Counted from the stretch's first letter, positions 14,232-22,410 are shown. The stretch: 38,742 nucleotides of DNA from an uncultured Eubacteriales bacterium (GCA_900316435.1 ONCY01000014.1:1-38742); one strand, 5' to 3'. Notes: generated by a model from the sequence alone, not told the origin. Numbers and translations: made by a program.

Positions 14232-15506
14232 ATGAGCAAATATTTTCACTCGGTACAGCTTGACGCCGACCGCTGCTGCGGCTGTACCAACTGTCTTAAG
14301 CGCTGTCCGACCGAGGCTATACGCGTGCATAACGGCAAGGCGAAAATACTCTCCGAACGCTGTATCGACTGCGGCGAGTGCATACGCATTTGTCCTCACC
14401 ACGCAAAAAAGGCTAACAGCTCTACCTTGGACGAGATAAAGGGCTTTGACTATACCGTAGCTATACCCGCGCCCGCGCTTTTCGGACAGTTCAATAACCT
14501 CGACAGCATCGACATAGTGCTGACAGGCCTTAAAAAGCTGGGCTTTGACGATGTCTTTGAGGTAAGCCGCGCCGCCGAGCTTGTAAGCGAGGCTACGCGC
14601 AAAATGATAAAAGACAACAAACTTAATAAACCGATTATCAGCTCCGCCTGCCCCGCGGTTGTGCGGCTGATAAAAATCCGTTTTCCCGAGCTTTGCGACA
14701 ACGTAATGCCGCTTTTGGCTCCAATTGAGGTTGCCGCGCGTATAGCCAAGCGCGAGGCTATGGAAAAATCTGGGCTGCCAAAGGAAAAAATCGGCGTGTT
14801 CTTCATTACGCCGTGCCCCGCTAAGGTTACTGAAATACATTCTCCCAATTACACCGAACATTCCGAGTGCGACGGCGCTATCGCCGTGTCAAAAATATAT
14901 CCTGAGCTTACTCAGGTCATGGATCACCTCACCGAGGTCGAGGCTCTCGGACAGTCGGGCTTGATGGGCATAGGCTGGGCTACCTCGGGCGGCGAGGCTG
15001 CGGCAATGCTGGGCGATAAATACCTTGCCGCGGACGGAATTGAGAACGTGATCCGCGTGCTTGAGGAGCTCGAGGACGAGCATATCAGAGGCGTGGATTT
15101 CATCGAGCTTAACGCCTGCTCGGGCGGATGTGTGGGCGGCGTGCTCAATGTCGAGAACCCGTATGTGGCTCAGGCGAGGATCCAGAACCTGCGCAAGTTT
15201 TTGCCTGTGTCGCTCAATCACCTTGAGGACGGCGAGCTTGAAGGTATGCTCTGGGAGAACGAGCTTGCCTACGACGCCGACATCTTCCGCCTTGACAAGG
15301 ATATTTCCAAGGCAATGGAAATGATGTCGCGCATGGAGGAGATCTACGAGGGACTTCCGCACCTTGACTGCGGCTCCTGCGGAGCGCCTACCTGCCGTGC
15401 TCTCGCCGAGGACATTGTGCGCGGAAAGGCAAAGGAAACCGACTGTATCTTCAAGCTCCGCGCCAAAATCCAGAACGTTTACGACCAGCTTAAAAATACC
15501 ATTTAG
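14232..15506 (+). CDS. hydS: Sensory-type [FeFe]-hydrogenase HydS (no PAS domain)
   Basis: 424 residues. Two [4Fe-4S] ferredoxin motifs come first (Cys15/18/21/25 and Cys44/47/50/54). The H-cluster domain follows: SSACPAV (Ala139, Cys140), TPCPAKVTE (Cys195, Lys198, Glu201) and ACSGGCVGG (Cys296, Cys300). Near the C-terminus is a further 4-Cys Fe-S motif, DCGSCGAPTC plus a later Cys. In catalytic enzymes the first motif is TSCCPxW, and the first of those cysteines relays protons. Here it is Ala, as described for HydS proteins, which are slow enzymes thought to sense H2. The lack of a PAS domain resembles the group D type, such as that of Thermoanaerobacter. GGGAG precedes ATG 14232. Confidence 0.88.
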   Translation: MSKYFHSVQLDADRCCGCTNCLKRCPTEAIRVHNGKAKILSERCIDCGECIRICPHHAKKANSSTLDEIKGFDYTVAIPAPALFGQFNNLDSIDIVLTGLKKLGFDDVFEVSRAAELVSEATRKMIKDNKLNKPIISSACPAVVRLIKIRFPELCDNVMPLLAPIEVAARIAKREAMEKSGLPKEKIGVFFITPCPAKVTEIHSPNYTEHSECDGAIAVSKIYPELTQVMDHLTEVEALGQSGLMGIGWATSGGEAAAMLGDKYLAADGIENVIRVLEELEDEHIRGVDFIELNACSGGCVGGVLNVENPYVAQARIQNLRKFLPVSLNHLEDGELEGMLWENELAYDADIFRLDKDISKAMEMMSRMEEIYEGLPHLDCGSCGAPTCRALAEDIVRGKAKETDCIFKLRAKIQNVYDQLKNTI

Positions 15507-15581
15507 GTCGTTGCCACACATAAACACACACAGCACGGTTGTTTTTTAATTATATATAATCTATCAGATAAAATATATACA

Positions 15582-15609
15582 CTGAAGAAACATATTATTA
15601 ATATATAAT
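15582..15609 (+). promoter_or_regulatory. Possible promoter of the DRTGG-PHP pair
   Basis: CTGAAG (15582-15587), 16-base spacer, TATAAT (15604-15609). The -35 is one base off consensus at its first position and poorer at its end. It would give a leader of about 195 bases containing the 11-bp repeats. Confidence 0.5.
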
Positions 15610-15662
15610 GTGATAAGTGTGTTTAGTGTGTTTATGGCTTATCTAAGCCGTTTTTCAGCTTT

Positions 15663-15759
15663 TTTATGTGTGCTTTATGTGTGCTTTATCCGTGCTTATC
15701 CGTTGTGCCGAGTGAGAACTAATCCGTCTTTCAACGTTTTATCCGTGCTTTATCTGTGA
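15663..15759 (+). repeat. Degenerate 11-bp direct repeats
   Basis: TTTATGTGTGC at 15663 and 15674, TTTATCCGTGC at 15685 and 15738, a longer variant at 15696, and TTTATCTGTGA at 15749. Adjacent copies are exactly 11 bp apart, close to one helical turn. Confidence 0.8.
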
Positions 15760-15810
15760 CCTTACGTTATGCCAAGCGTGCATTCAATTTTCTGACAAAG
15801 GTGTTATATT

Positions 15811-16137
15811 ATGACCGTACAAAACTTAATTGAACAGCTAAACTTAAAAATTCTTGTTGAGGGCGACCTTGACCGCGAGGTTACCGACTGCTACATAGGC
15901 GATCTGCTGAGCTGGGTTATGGGCAGAGCGCCCGCCGATTCCGCCTGGCTTACCGTTATGGGCAACATAAACTCAATAGCCGTGGCTACTCTTGCGGACG
16001 TGAGTTGCATTATCCTTGTAGAAAACGCCGCTTTGGACGCCGACGCAAAGAAAAAGGCGGAGATGATGGACGTCACCATTCTGCTGACCGAAGAAAACAG
16101 CTACAAAACAGCGGTTAAAATCAGCAAGCTGCTCTGA
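15811..16137 (+). CDS. DRTGG domain protein, second copy
   Basis: 108 residues, paralogous to the protein at 13448-13795. It has the same start pattern (LIEQLNLKILVEGDLDREVTDCYIGDLLSWVMG) and the same alternating strands (AWLTVMGNINSIAVATLADVSCIILVE, MMDVTILLTEE). The presence of two divergent copies suggests different ligands or a heteromer, though that is inference. AAAGGTG lies before ATG 15811. The stop TGA (16135-16137) shares its A with the next gene's ATG, so it is tightly coupled to the PHP protein. Confidence 0.83.
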   Translation: MTVQNLIEQLNLKILVEGDLDREVTDCYIGDLLSWVMGRAPADSAWLTVMGNINSIAVATLADVSCIILVENAALDADAKKKAEMMDVTILLTEENSYKTAVKISKLL

Positions 16138-16856
16138 TGAATTATTACTATGACCTTCATATCCACTCGTGTCTGTCACCGTGCGGCGATATGGATATGA
16201 CGCCCAACAACCTTGTCAACATGGCAAAGCTGCTCGGGCTTGACGTAATTGCCCTCACCGACCACAACAGCTCGCTCAACTGCGAGGCCGCTATGGAGGT
16301 CGGCAGGGAAATAGGGCTTAAGGTTATTCCCGGAATGGAGCTGACTACAAGCGAGGATATTCACGCGGTATGTCTGTTCCCGACGCTTGAAAAGGCGCTT
16401 TGCTGGAACGAATATGTTGACATGCACAGAATCAAAATCCGCAACCGCCACGATATTTACGGCAGGCAGGTTATAATGAACCGCTTTGATGAGGAGATAG
16501 GGGAGGTTGAGCACCTGCTGCTGCCCGCAACGGAAATCAGCATTATGAGCGCCTATAATAAAGTAAAGGAGTTTGGCGGTATCTGCTACCCGGCTCACAT
16601 CGACCGCGACAGCCTTTCAATACTTTCGGTGCTTGGCGAGATCGACCCGTCCTGCGGCTTCAAAACGTTTGAGCTTGCCGACAGGAATAAGCTTTCAACT
16701 CTTAAGCAGCAGCACCCTATACTTGAAAAAATGAACATGGTGTCATGCTCCGACGCCCACTACCTTGAGAACATGAAAGAGGCTGAAAATTATTTGAGCC
16801 TTGATGAGCTGTCAATTGAGGGCGTGCTTGCGGCACTGGATAATATTATTAATTGA
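16137..16856 (+). CDS. PHP-domain metal-dependent phosphoesterase
   Basis: 239-residue PHP hydrolase. Metal-site motifs are in order: DLHIHSCLSPCGD (HxH), ALTDHNSS, GMELTT, CYPAHIDRDS and SCSDAHYL. The family includes phosphatases acting on histidinol phosphate, nucleotides and DNA ends; this branch, encoded with hydrogenase genes, has no assigned substrate. A role hydrolysing a signal nucleotide or phosphoprotein partner of the neighbouring ATPases is speculation. It starts in the TGATG overlap with the DRTGG gene and ends before the double promoter of hydC. Confidence 0.88.
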   Translation: MNYYYDLHIHSCLSPCGDMDMTPNNLVNMAKLLGLDVIALTDHNSSLNCEAAMEVGREIGLKVIPGMELTTSEDIHAVCLFPTLEKALCWNEYVDMHRIKIRNRHDIYGRQVIMNRFDEEIGEVEHLLLPATEISIMSAYNKVKEFGGICYPAHIDRDSLSILSVLGEIDPSCGFKTFELADRNKLSTLKQQHPILEKMNMVSCSDAHYLENMKEAENYLSLDELSIEGVLAALDNIIN

Positions 16857-16924
16857 TTTGAAAACTTGCCAAAAACCGCGTTTTTGCTGACTTTATAGGG
16901 GAATTCTAAAAATTTTTGCGTTTT

Positions 16925-16978
16925 TTGACAAATAAGGTAAAAACTTTTATAGACTTTTTGTTTTATCTATGTTATAAT
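16925..16978 (+). promoter_or_regulatory. Two overlapping promoters of the hydCBA operon
   Basis: First: TTGACA (16925-16930), 17 bases, TATAGA (16948-16953). Second: TAGACT (16950-16955), 17 bases, TATAAT (16973-16978). They are staggered by 25 bases and both point at hydC. Confidence 0.75.
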
Positions 16979-17059
16979 ATCATGTGAGTAAATATAACGT
17001 TACTGTTTATGTAATGTTTTTTTATCGGTAATGACAATTATATTCAGGGAGGAAAAACT

Positions 17060-17560
17060 ATGCAGAAAAAAATCAGCACTATCCCGTTTTCGGGCACACC
17101 TGAGCAGGAGGCAAAGCTGAAGGAAGTCATCGCAAAGAACATCGACGATCCCGGCGCTGTAATGCCCGTGCTTCAGGAAGCGCAGGAAATCTACGGATAC
17201 CTGCCTATCGAGGTTCAGAAAATGGTTGCAGAGGGCTTGGGCGTTCCGCTTGAGGAGGTATACGGCGTATCGACCTTCTATTCTCAGTTCGCTCTGTCAC
17301 CAAAGGGCAAATACAACATTTCGGTTTGCCTTGGTACAGCTTGCTATGTTAAGGGCTCGGGCGACATTTTAAACAAGCTTTCCGAGCTGCTCGGCATCGA
17401 GGCGGAGGAATGCACCCCCGACGGCAAGTTCTCGCTTACAGCGTGCCGCTGCATCGGCGCCTGCGGTCTTGCGCCCGTACTCACCGTCAACGATGAGGTT
17501 TACGGCAGACTGACCGTTGCCGACGTACCCGGCATTCTTGAAAAGTATAAGGATGCGTGA
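17060..17560 (+). CDS. hydC: Bifurcating hydrogenase subunit HydC (NuoE-like)
   Basis: Thioredoxin-fold [2Fe-2S] subunit passing electrons in the HydABC complex. 166 residues. The N-terminal helical part (VLQEAQEIYGYLPIEVQKMVAEGLG and YGVSTFYSQFALSPKG) is the NuoE signature. The cluster ligands are Cys90, Cys95, Cys131 and Cys135 (CLGTAC, CIGAC), with exact family spacing. GGGAGG precedes ATG 17060. It opens the operon hydC-ATPase-2Fe2S-hydB-hydA. Confidence 0.95.
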   Translation: MQKKISTIPFSGTPEQEAKLKEVIAKNIDDPGAVMPVLQEAQEIYGYLPIEVQKMVAEGLGVPLEEVYGVSTFYSQFALSPKGKYNISVCLGTACYVKGSGDILNKLSELLGIEAEECTPDGKFSLTACRCIGACGLAPVLTVNDEVYGRLTVADVPGILEKYKDA

Positions 17561-18107
17561 GCTGTCGCTTAACGTAATGGACGTTGCCCAAAATTCCGTC
17601 AGGGCTGAAGCGTCGCTTGTGTTTATCACGGTGGAGGAGAGCGACAAGAGCGATTTCCTTAAAATCACCATCAAAGATAACGGCTGCGGCATGACTGAGG
17701 AGCAGGTAAAGCAGGTAATAGACCCCTTCTTTACAACCCGAACCACCCGAAAGGTGGGGCTGGGCGTTCCGCTGTTCAAGATGTCGGCAGAGCAGACAGG
17801 CGGCAGCTTTGACATTCGGTCAAAGTTAGGCGAAGGCACTGTCACCACGGCGGGCTACGTTAAAAGTCATGTGGATATGACTCCTCTGGGGGATATAAAT
17901 TCCACAATTTCCATTCTTATTCGGTGCAACCCGGACATAGACTTTGTCTTTACGCACAGCACCGACTCGGGCTCGTTTACACTTGACACGCGCGAGCTCA
18001 GGGAGGTTTTGCAGGGCGTAAGCCTTGACACCCCCGATGTGGTGGAATGGATTGAAGAATTTTTAAAGGAACAAACTGAAAATATTTGCGGAGGTGCAGA
18101 ATTATGA
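17553..18107 (+). CDS. GHKL ATPase (histidine-kinase-like ATPase domain protein)
   Basis: About 184 residues. The HATPase_c motifs are N-box DVAQNSVRAEAS, G1 DNGCGMTEEQ, phosphate loop FTTRTTRKVGLGVPLFKM, and C-terminal GEGTVTT. Residues ~105-184 form a separate alpha/beta tail (SILIRCNPDIDFVFTH) not recognised. ATG 17553 overlaps the end of hydC by 8 bases. The longer frame from 17517 is rejected because it would extend far into hydC. It occurs in many clostridial hydrogenase operons; its target is unknown. It differs clearly from the ATPase at 13792. Confidence 0.85.
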   Translation: MRELSLNVMDVAQNSVRAEASLVFITVEESDKSDFLKITIKDNGCGMTEEQVKQVIDPFFTTRTTRKVGLGVPLFKMSAEQTGGSFDIRSKLGEGTVTTAGYVKSHVDMTPLGDINSTISILIRCNPDIDFVFTHSTDSGSFTLDTRELREVLQGVSLDTPDVVEWIEEFLKEQTENICGGAEL

Positions 18108-18478
18108 AATCTTTAGCCGAATTACAGGCTATCAGAGACAGAGCTAAGGCTAATGTCGCTTTAAGAAAAGAGAATCCCAATGCCGCGCGCGTTTTGGTGG
18201 GTATGGCTACATGCGGTATCGCTGCGGGCGCAAGACCTGTTCTCAACGCGTTTACCGAGGAAATCGCAAAGCGCGGTCTGCAGGATGATATCGTTGTTAC
18301 CCAGACAGGCTGTATCGGCATCTGCCAGTACGAGCCGGTTGTCGAGGTTGAAATTCCAGGTCAGGAAAAGGTCACTTACGTTAAAATGACGCCCGAAAAG
18401 GTTGTCAGAATCGTAAACGATCATCTTGTAAATAAAAATGTTGTCACCGAGTTTACAATCGGGGCGATGGAAAACTAA
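18104..18478 (+). CDS. Small (2Fe-2S) ferredoxin-domain protein
   Basis: 124-residue thioredoxin-like ferredoxin domain related to the N-terminus of HydB. Cysteines seen are Cys37 (MATCGIAAGAR) and Cys70/Cys74 (GCIGIC). The fourth ligand position expected five residues after Cys37 is Gly42. I recall this three-Cys pattern as normal for this clostridial family, so cluster binding is uncertain rather than lost in this copy alone. GGAGGTG fixes ATG 18104, and ATGA overlaps the preceding stop. It probably interacts with HydB or the ATPase (inference). Confidence 0.87.
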   Translation: MKSLAELQAIRDRAKANVALRKENPNAARVLVGMATCGIAAGARPVLNAFTEEIAKRGLQDDIVVTQTGCIGICQYEPVVEVEIPGQEKVTYVKMTPEKVVRIVNDHLVNKNVVTEFTIGAMEN

Positions 18479-18491
18479 AGGAGGTCAATGA

Positions 18492-20300
18492 ATGTATCGT
18501 TCTAATGTGCTTGTTTGCGGCGGTACCGGATGTACCTCCTCAAACAGCTTACAGATTGCTGAAAAGCTGAAGGAAGAAATCAAGAAAAACGGTCTGGAAA
18601 AGGAAGTTAACGTTATTACCACAGGCTGCTTCGGTCTGTGCGCGCTCGGCCCCATCATGGTAGTTTATCCCGAGGGCAGCTTCTATTCCATGGTTAAAAT
18701 CGAGGATATCCCCGAAATCGTCGAGGAGCACCTCTTAAAGGGCAGAATCGTTACCCGTCTGCTTTATCAGGAGACAGTTGTTGACGACACAATCAAGTCC
18801 CTTAACAAAACCGCTTTCTACGCTAAGCAAAAGCGTGTTGCGCTGCGCAACTGCGGCGTTATCGATCCCGAGAAGATCGACGACTATATCGCCCGTGACG
18901 GTTATGCCGCTCTGGGCAAGGTTCTTACCGAAATGACACCCGACGAGGTTATTCAGACAATCCTCGACTCAGGTCTGCGCGGCAGAGGCGGCGCGGGATT
19001 CCCCACAGGTTTGAAGTGGAAGTTTGCCGCGGGCAACCAAGCTGATCAGAAGTATGTCTGCTGCAACGCCGACGAGGGCGACCCCGGTGCGTTCATGGAC
19101 CGTTCCGTTCTCGAGGGCGATCCCCACTCACTGATCGAGGCTATGGCAATCGCGGGTTACGCAATCGGCGCTTCAAAGGGCCGCGTATATGTCCGCGCTG
19201 AGTATCCTATCGCTGTTAAGCGTCTGCAGATCGCTATCGACCAGGCTCGTGAGTACGGTCTGTTAGGTGAGGATATTTTCGGCACAGGCTTTAACTTTGA
19301 CATGGAGCTCCGTCTGGGCGCAGGCGCGTTCGTATGCGGCGAGGAAACAGCTCTTATGACATCAATCGAGGGCAAGCGCGGCGAGCCCCGTCCGCGTCCT
19401 CCGTTCCCGGCTGTAAAGGGACTTTATCAGAAGCCCACCATCCTCAACAACGTTGAAACCTACGCAAACATTGCGCAGATCATCCTCAACGGCGCTGAGT
19501 GGTTCGCTTCAATGGGTACCGAGAAGAGCAAGGGTACAAAGGTATTCGCGCTCGGCGGCAAAATCAACCACACAGGCCTTGTTGAGATCCCCATGGGCAC
19601 AACCCTGCGCGAAATCGTATTTGAAATCGGCGGCGGCATTCCCAACGGCAAAAAGTTCAAGGCTGCTCAGACAGGCGGTCCCTCCGGCGGATGTATCCCC
19701 GAGGAGCACCTCGACGTTCCGATAGACTACGACAACCTGCTCGCTATCGGCTCAATGATGGGCTCGGGCGGTCTTATCGTAATGGATGAGGACAACTGTA
19801 TGGTAGACGTTGCCAAGTTCTTCCTTGAGTTCACCGTTGACGAGAGCTGCGGTAAATGTACTCCCTGCCGTATCGGCACAAAGCGTCTGCTTGAAATGCT
19901 CGACAAAATCACAAAGGGTCAGGGCACAATGGAAATGCTCGACGAGATGGAGGAGCTGTGCGAATTCATCAAGGCGAACTCCCTGTGCGGTCTGGGACAA
20001 ACCGCTCCCAACCCCGTTCTTTCAACCCTGCGCTATTTCAGAAACGAGTACATCGCTCATATTCAGGACAAGAAGTGCCCCGCGGGCGTTTGTAAAGACC
20101 TGCTCGAGTACACAATCGACAAAGAGAAGTGCGCCGGCTGCGGACTCTGCTCAAGAAAGTGCCCCGTTCAGGCTATTTCCGTCACCGACTACACCGCTCC
20201 CGGCAAGAGACGTCCGGCTCTGGAAATCGACGCCAAGAAGTGTATCAAGTGCGGCGCTTGTATGGCTACATGTAAGTTTAACGCTATTTATAAGGCTTAA
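18492..20300 (+). CDS. hydB: Bifurcating hydrogenase subunit HydB (NuoF-like, FMN/NADH)
   Basis: Flavin subunit that exchanges electrons with NADH and is the likely bifurcation centre. Order along 602 residues: thioredoxin-like [2Fe-2S] domain (Cys9/14/46/50), NuoF FMN/NAD domain (GLRGRGGAGFPTGLKW, NADEGDPGAFMDR, GAGAYVCGEETAL-like GAGAFVCGEETAL), SLBB-type segment, NuoF C-terminal 4Fe-4S site (SCGKCTPCRIG, SLCGLGQ), and a two-cluster ferredoxin tail (CAGCGLCSRKCP, CIKCGACMATC). This order is that of Thermotoga-type HydB. AAAGGAGG precedes ATG 18492. Confidence 0.96.
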   Translation: MYRSNVLVCGGTGCTSSNSLQIAEKLKEEIKKNGLEKEVNVITTGCFGLCALGPIMVVYPEGSFYSMVKIEDIPEIVEEHLLKGRIVTRLLYQETVVDDTIKSLNKTAFYAKQKRVALRNCGVIDPEKIDDYIARDGYAALGKVLTEMTPDEVIQTILDSGLRGRGGAGFPTGLKWKFAAGNQADQKYVCCNADEGDPGAFMDRSVLEGDPHSLIEAMAIAGYAIGASKGRVYVRAEYPIAVKRLQIAIDQAREYGLLGEDIFGTGFNFDMELRLGAGAFVCGEETALMTSIEGKRGEPRPRPPFPAVKGLYQKPTILNNVETYANIAQIILNGAEWFASMGTEKSKGTKVFALGGKINHTGLVEIPMGTTLREIVFEIGGGIPNGKKFKAAQTGGPSGGCIPEEHLDVPIDYDNLLAIGSMMGSGGLIVMDEDNCMVDVAKFFLEFTVDESCGKCTPCRIGTKRLLEMLDKITKGQGTMEMLDEMEELCEFIKANSLCGLGQTAPNPVLSTLRYFRNEYIAHIQDKKCPAGVCKDLLEYTIDKEKCAGCGLCSRKCPVQAISVTDYTAPGKRRPALEIDAKKCIKCGACMATCKFNAIYKA

Positions 20301-20317
20301 GGAAAGGAGAGAATATA

Positions 20318-22060
20318 ATGGAAATGTTGAATATCAAAATCAACGGCAAAGACTATCAGGTTGAAAAGAACACCACAATCCTGGAAGCCTGCCACAAATT
20401 CGGCATTAAAATCCCGACCTTATGCTTTCTGAAAGAAATCAACGAGATCGGCGCTTGCCGTATGTGCCTTTGCGAGGTCAAGGGCGCGCGCAGCCTGGTT
20501 GCTGCCTGCGTATATCCCATCGACAGAGAGGGCACCGAAATCTTTACAAATACTCCGCAGATCCAGAAATACAGAAAGATGAACCTTGAGCTTCTTCTTT
20601 CAAATCACGACAAAAAATGTCTGTCATGCCCCAGAAGCAACAACTGCGAGCTTCAGCAGCTCTGCCTGGAGTACGGCGTTGACGAAAAGGCGTTTGAAGG
20701 AGCCGAGACTCACTATGAGGAGGATCACTCCACTCTGCACCTTGTTCGCAACAACAACAAGTGCATTCTCTGCCGCCGCTGCGTAGCAGCTTGTAAGAAC
20801 CAGTATGTATCTGTAATCGGTGCAAACAACCGCGGCTTTGACACCGCAATTTCATGCGCTTTTGAGCAGGATCTGAGCGACGTTTCATGCGTAAGCTGCG
20901 GTCAGTGCACCGTTGTATGTCCCACAGGCGCGCTTGTTGAGCGCGACGACACCGACAAGGTATTTGCCGCTATCGCTGATCCCACCAAGCACGTTGTTGT
21001 TCACACCGCTCCTTCGATTCGCGCAACACTGGGCGAGTGCTTCGACATGCCTATCGGCACAAACGTAACAGGCAAAATGGTTGCGGCCCTTAAGCTGCTC
21101 GGCTTTGACAAGGTATTCGATACCAACTTCGGCGCCGACCTCACCATCATGGAAGAGGGTACAGAGTTTATTCAGCGCGTTCAGAACGGCGGCGTTCTGC
21201 CGATGATCACATCCTGCTCACCCGGCTGGGTCAAGTTCTGCGAGCACTACTATCCCGACCTCATTCCGCATCTGTCAACCTGTAAGTCACCCCAGCAGAT
21301 GCAGGGCGCTATGATCAAGTCCTACTACGCTCAGAAGGCAGGCATCGACCCCAAGGACATCGTTGTCGTATCGGTAATGCCATGCGTAGCCAAGAAGTTT
21401 GAAATCAAGCGCGACGATCAGGGACGCGACGGCATGCAGGATAACGATATTTCAATCACAACCCGTGAGCTTGCCAAGATGATCAAGAGAGCGGGCATTC
21501 AGTTTACAACTCTTGAGGACGCTCAGTTTGATCCCATCATGGGTATCGGTACAGGCGCAGGCACCATCTTCGGCGCTACAGGCGGCGTTATGGAAGCGGC
21601 TCTCAGAACCGTTGCCGATGTGCTGACAGGCGAGGATCTTAAGCAGATCGACTACAACGAGGTTCGCGGCACCGACGACATCAAGGAAGCTACCTACGAG
21701 GTTGCAGGCATGACCGTTAAGGTTGCCGTTGCTTCCGGCCTTAAGAACGCGGCTGTAATCCTTGACAAGATCCGCGCGGGCGAAGCTGACTATCAGTTCG
21801 TTGAAATCATGTGCTGCCCCGGCGGCTGTGTAAACGGCGGCGGCCAGCCCATTCAGCCCGGTCATGTAAGGAACTTTACAGACCTCAAGGCTCTGCGCGC
21901 CAAGGCTCTCTATGAGGACGACGTAAATCTGCCTTACAGAAAGTCTCATGACAACCCCGAAATCAAGGCTATCTATGAGGAATATCTCGGCGAGCCCGGC
22001 TCACACCTCGCTCACGAGCTGCTACACACCTCTTACGTTGAAAGAGAAAAGGGTATTTAA
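20318..22060 (+). CDS. hydA: [FeFe]-hydrogenase HydA, bifurcating type
   Basis: Catalytic subunit that makes or oxidises H2. 580 residues: plant-type [2Fe-2S] (Cys36/47/50/64), His-Cys3 cluster (His97, Cys101/104/110), two [4Fe-4S] (Cys149/152/155/159 and Cys191/194/197/201), then the H-cluster domain. Motif 2 is MPCVAKKFE (Cys356) and motif 3 is IMCCPGGCVNGGG. Motif 1 reads TSCSPGW (Cys300, Ser301) instead of TSCCPxW. The position aligned with the fourth [4Fe-4S] ligand is therefore Ser; how common this is among bifurcating HydA proteins could not be checked. It has no C-terminal extra [2Fe-2S] domain. The gene ends the operon. The ribosome site is AAAGGAGAG. Confidence 0.96.
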   Translation: MEMLNIKINGKDYQVEKNTTILEACHKFGIKIPTLCFLKEINEIGACRMCLCEVKGARSLVAACVYPIDREGTEIFTNTPQIQKYRKMNLELLLSNHDKKCLSCPRSNNCELQQLCLEYGVDEKAFEGAETHYEEDHSTLHLVRNNNKCILCRRCVAACKNQYVSVIGANNRGFDTAISCAFEQDLSDVSCVSCGQCTVVCPTGALVERDDTDKVFAAIADPTKHVVVHTAPSIRATLGECFDMPIGTNVTGKMVAALKLLGFDKVFDTNFGADLTIMEEGTEFIQRVQNGGVLPMITSCSPGWVKFCEHYYPDLIPHLSTCKSPQQMQGAMIKSYYAQKAGIDPKDIVVVSVMPCVAKKFEIKRDDQGRDGMQDNDISITTRELAKMIKRAGIQFTTLEDAQFDPIMGIGTGAGTIFGATGGVMEAALRTVADVLTGEDLKQIDYNEVRGTDDIKEATYEVAGMTVKVAVASGLKNAAVILDKIRAGEADYQFVEIMCCPGGCVNGGGQPIQPGHVRNFTDLKALRAKALYEDDVNLPYRKSHDNPEIKAIYEEYLGEPGSHLAHELLHTSYVEREKGI

Positions 22061-22090
22061 TTAAGATTTTTCCTTATATAATATTCTTCC

Positions 22091-22129
22091 GGCTCAAAAC
22101 CCGATTACGGGTTTTGGGCCTCCCTTTTT
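22091..22129 (+). terminator. Terminator of the hydCBA operon
   Basis: GGCTCAAAACCCG (22091-22103) pairs with CGGGTTTTGGGCC (22108-22120), one G-U, ATTA loop, followed by TCCCTTTTT. Confidence 0.88.
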
Positions 22130-22219
22130 GTTGGTTTAGTGACAGCAACAGGGGAGCATAAATAATTTGCGCCGGTTATCTGTTAAGAGGTAAACCGCTT
22201 CTCGTACGTACACGTCGAT

Positions 22220-22248
22220 TTGACAATTGAGGCGTTTTTTGGTAAAAT
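22220..22248 (+). promoter_or_regulatory. Distal promoter of the PucR-type regulator
   Basis: TTGACA (22220-22225), 17-base spacer, TAAAAT (22243-22248). It would give a leader of about 250 bases. Shortly after it, an imperfect palindrome TGTTACA-ATTT-TGTCACA (about 22293-22310) could be an operator. The rest of 22131-22505 is AT-rich without a gene. Confidence 0.65.
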
Positions 22249-22410
22249 ACTTTCTGTAGGCGCAGTTATTGAATTGATAAAAAATGAAGTTGTTACAATT
22301 TTGTCACATTTCCATCACATAACTATGCTACAATAATCTCAAATTGAAAAACACTAACCTTACAATCGTGAAAATATCTAAAATTTTTCTAAAAAATTTG
22401 TTGATAGAGG

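Larger units (their letters stand above)
15507..15810 (+). other. Gene-free spacer with a repeat array
   Basis: No gene is seen. It contains a weak hairpin with a T run (GGCTT/AAGCC near 15635-15655), a possible promoter at 15582-15609, and degenerate 11-bp repeats at 15663-15759. The ribosome site for the next gene (AAAGGTG) is at its end. Confidence 0.7.

Noticed and set aside
14214..15536. Two long reverse-strand frames of about 215 codons each opposite hydS
   Set aside because: They are antisense shadows of a strongly supported gene; they have no ribosome sites and unlikely composition.
15663..15759. A CRISPR-like array
   Set aside because: The repeats are only 11 bp, degenerate and mostly without spacers, and no cas genes are nearby.
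16869..16892. A terminator after the PHP gene
   Set aside because: Only an A/T-rich CAAAAA/TTTTTG pairing is seen, too weak to call.
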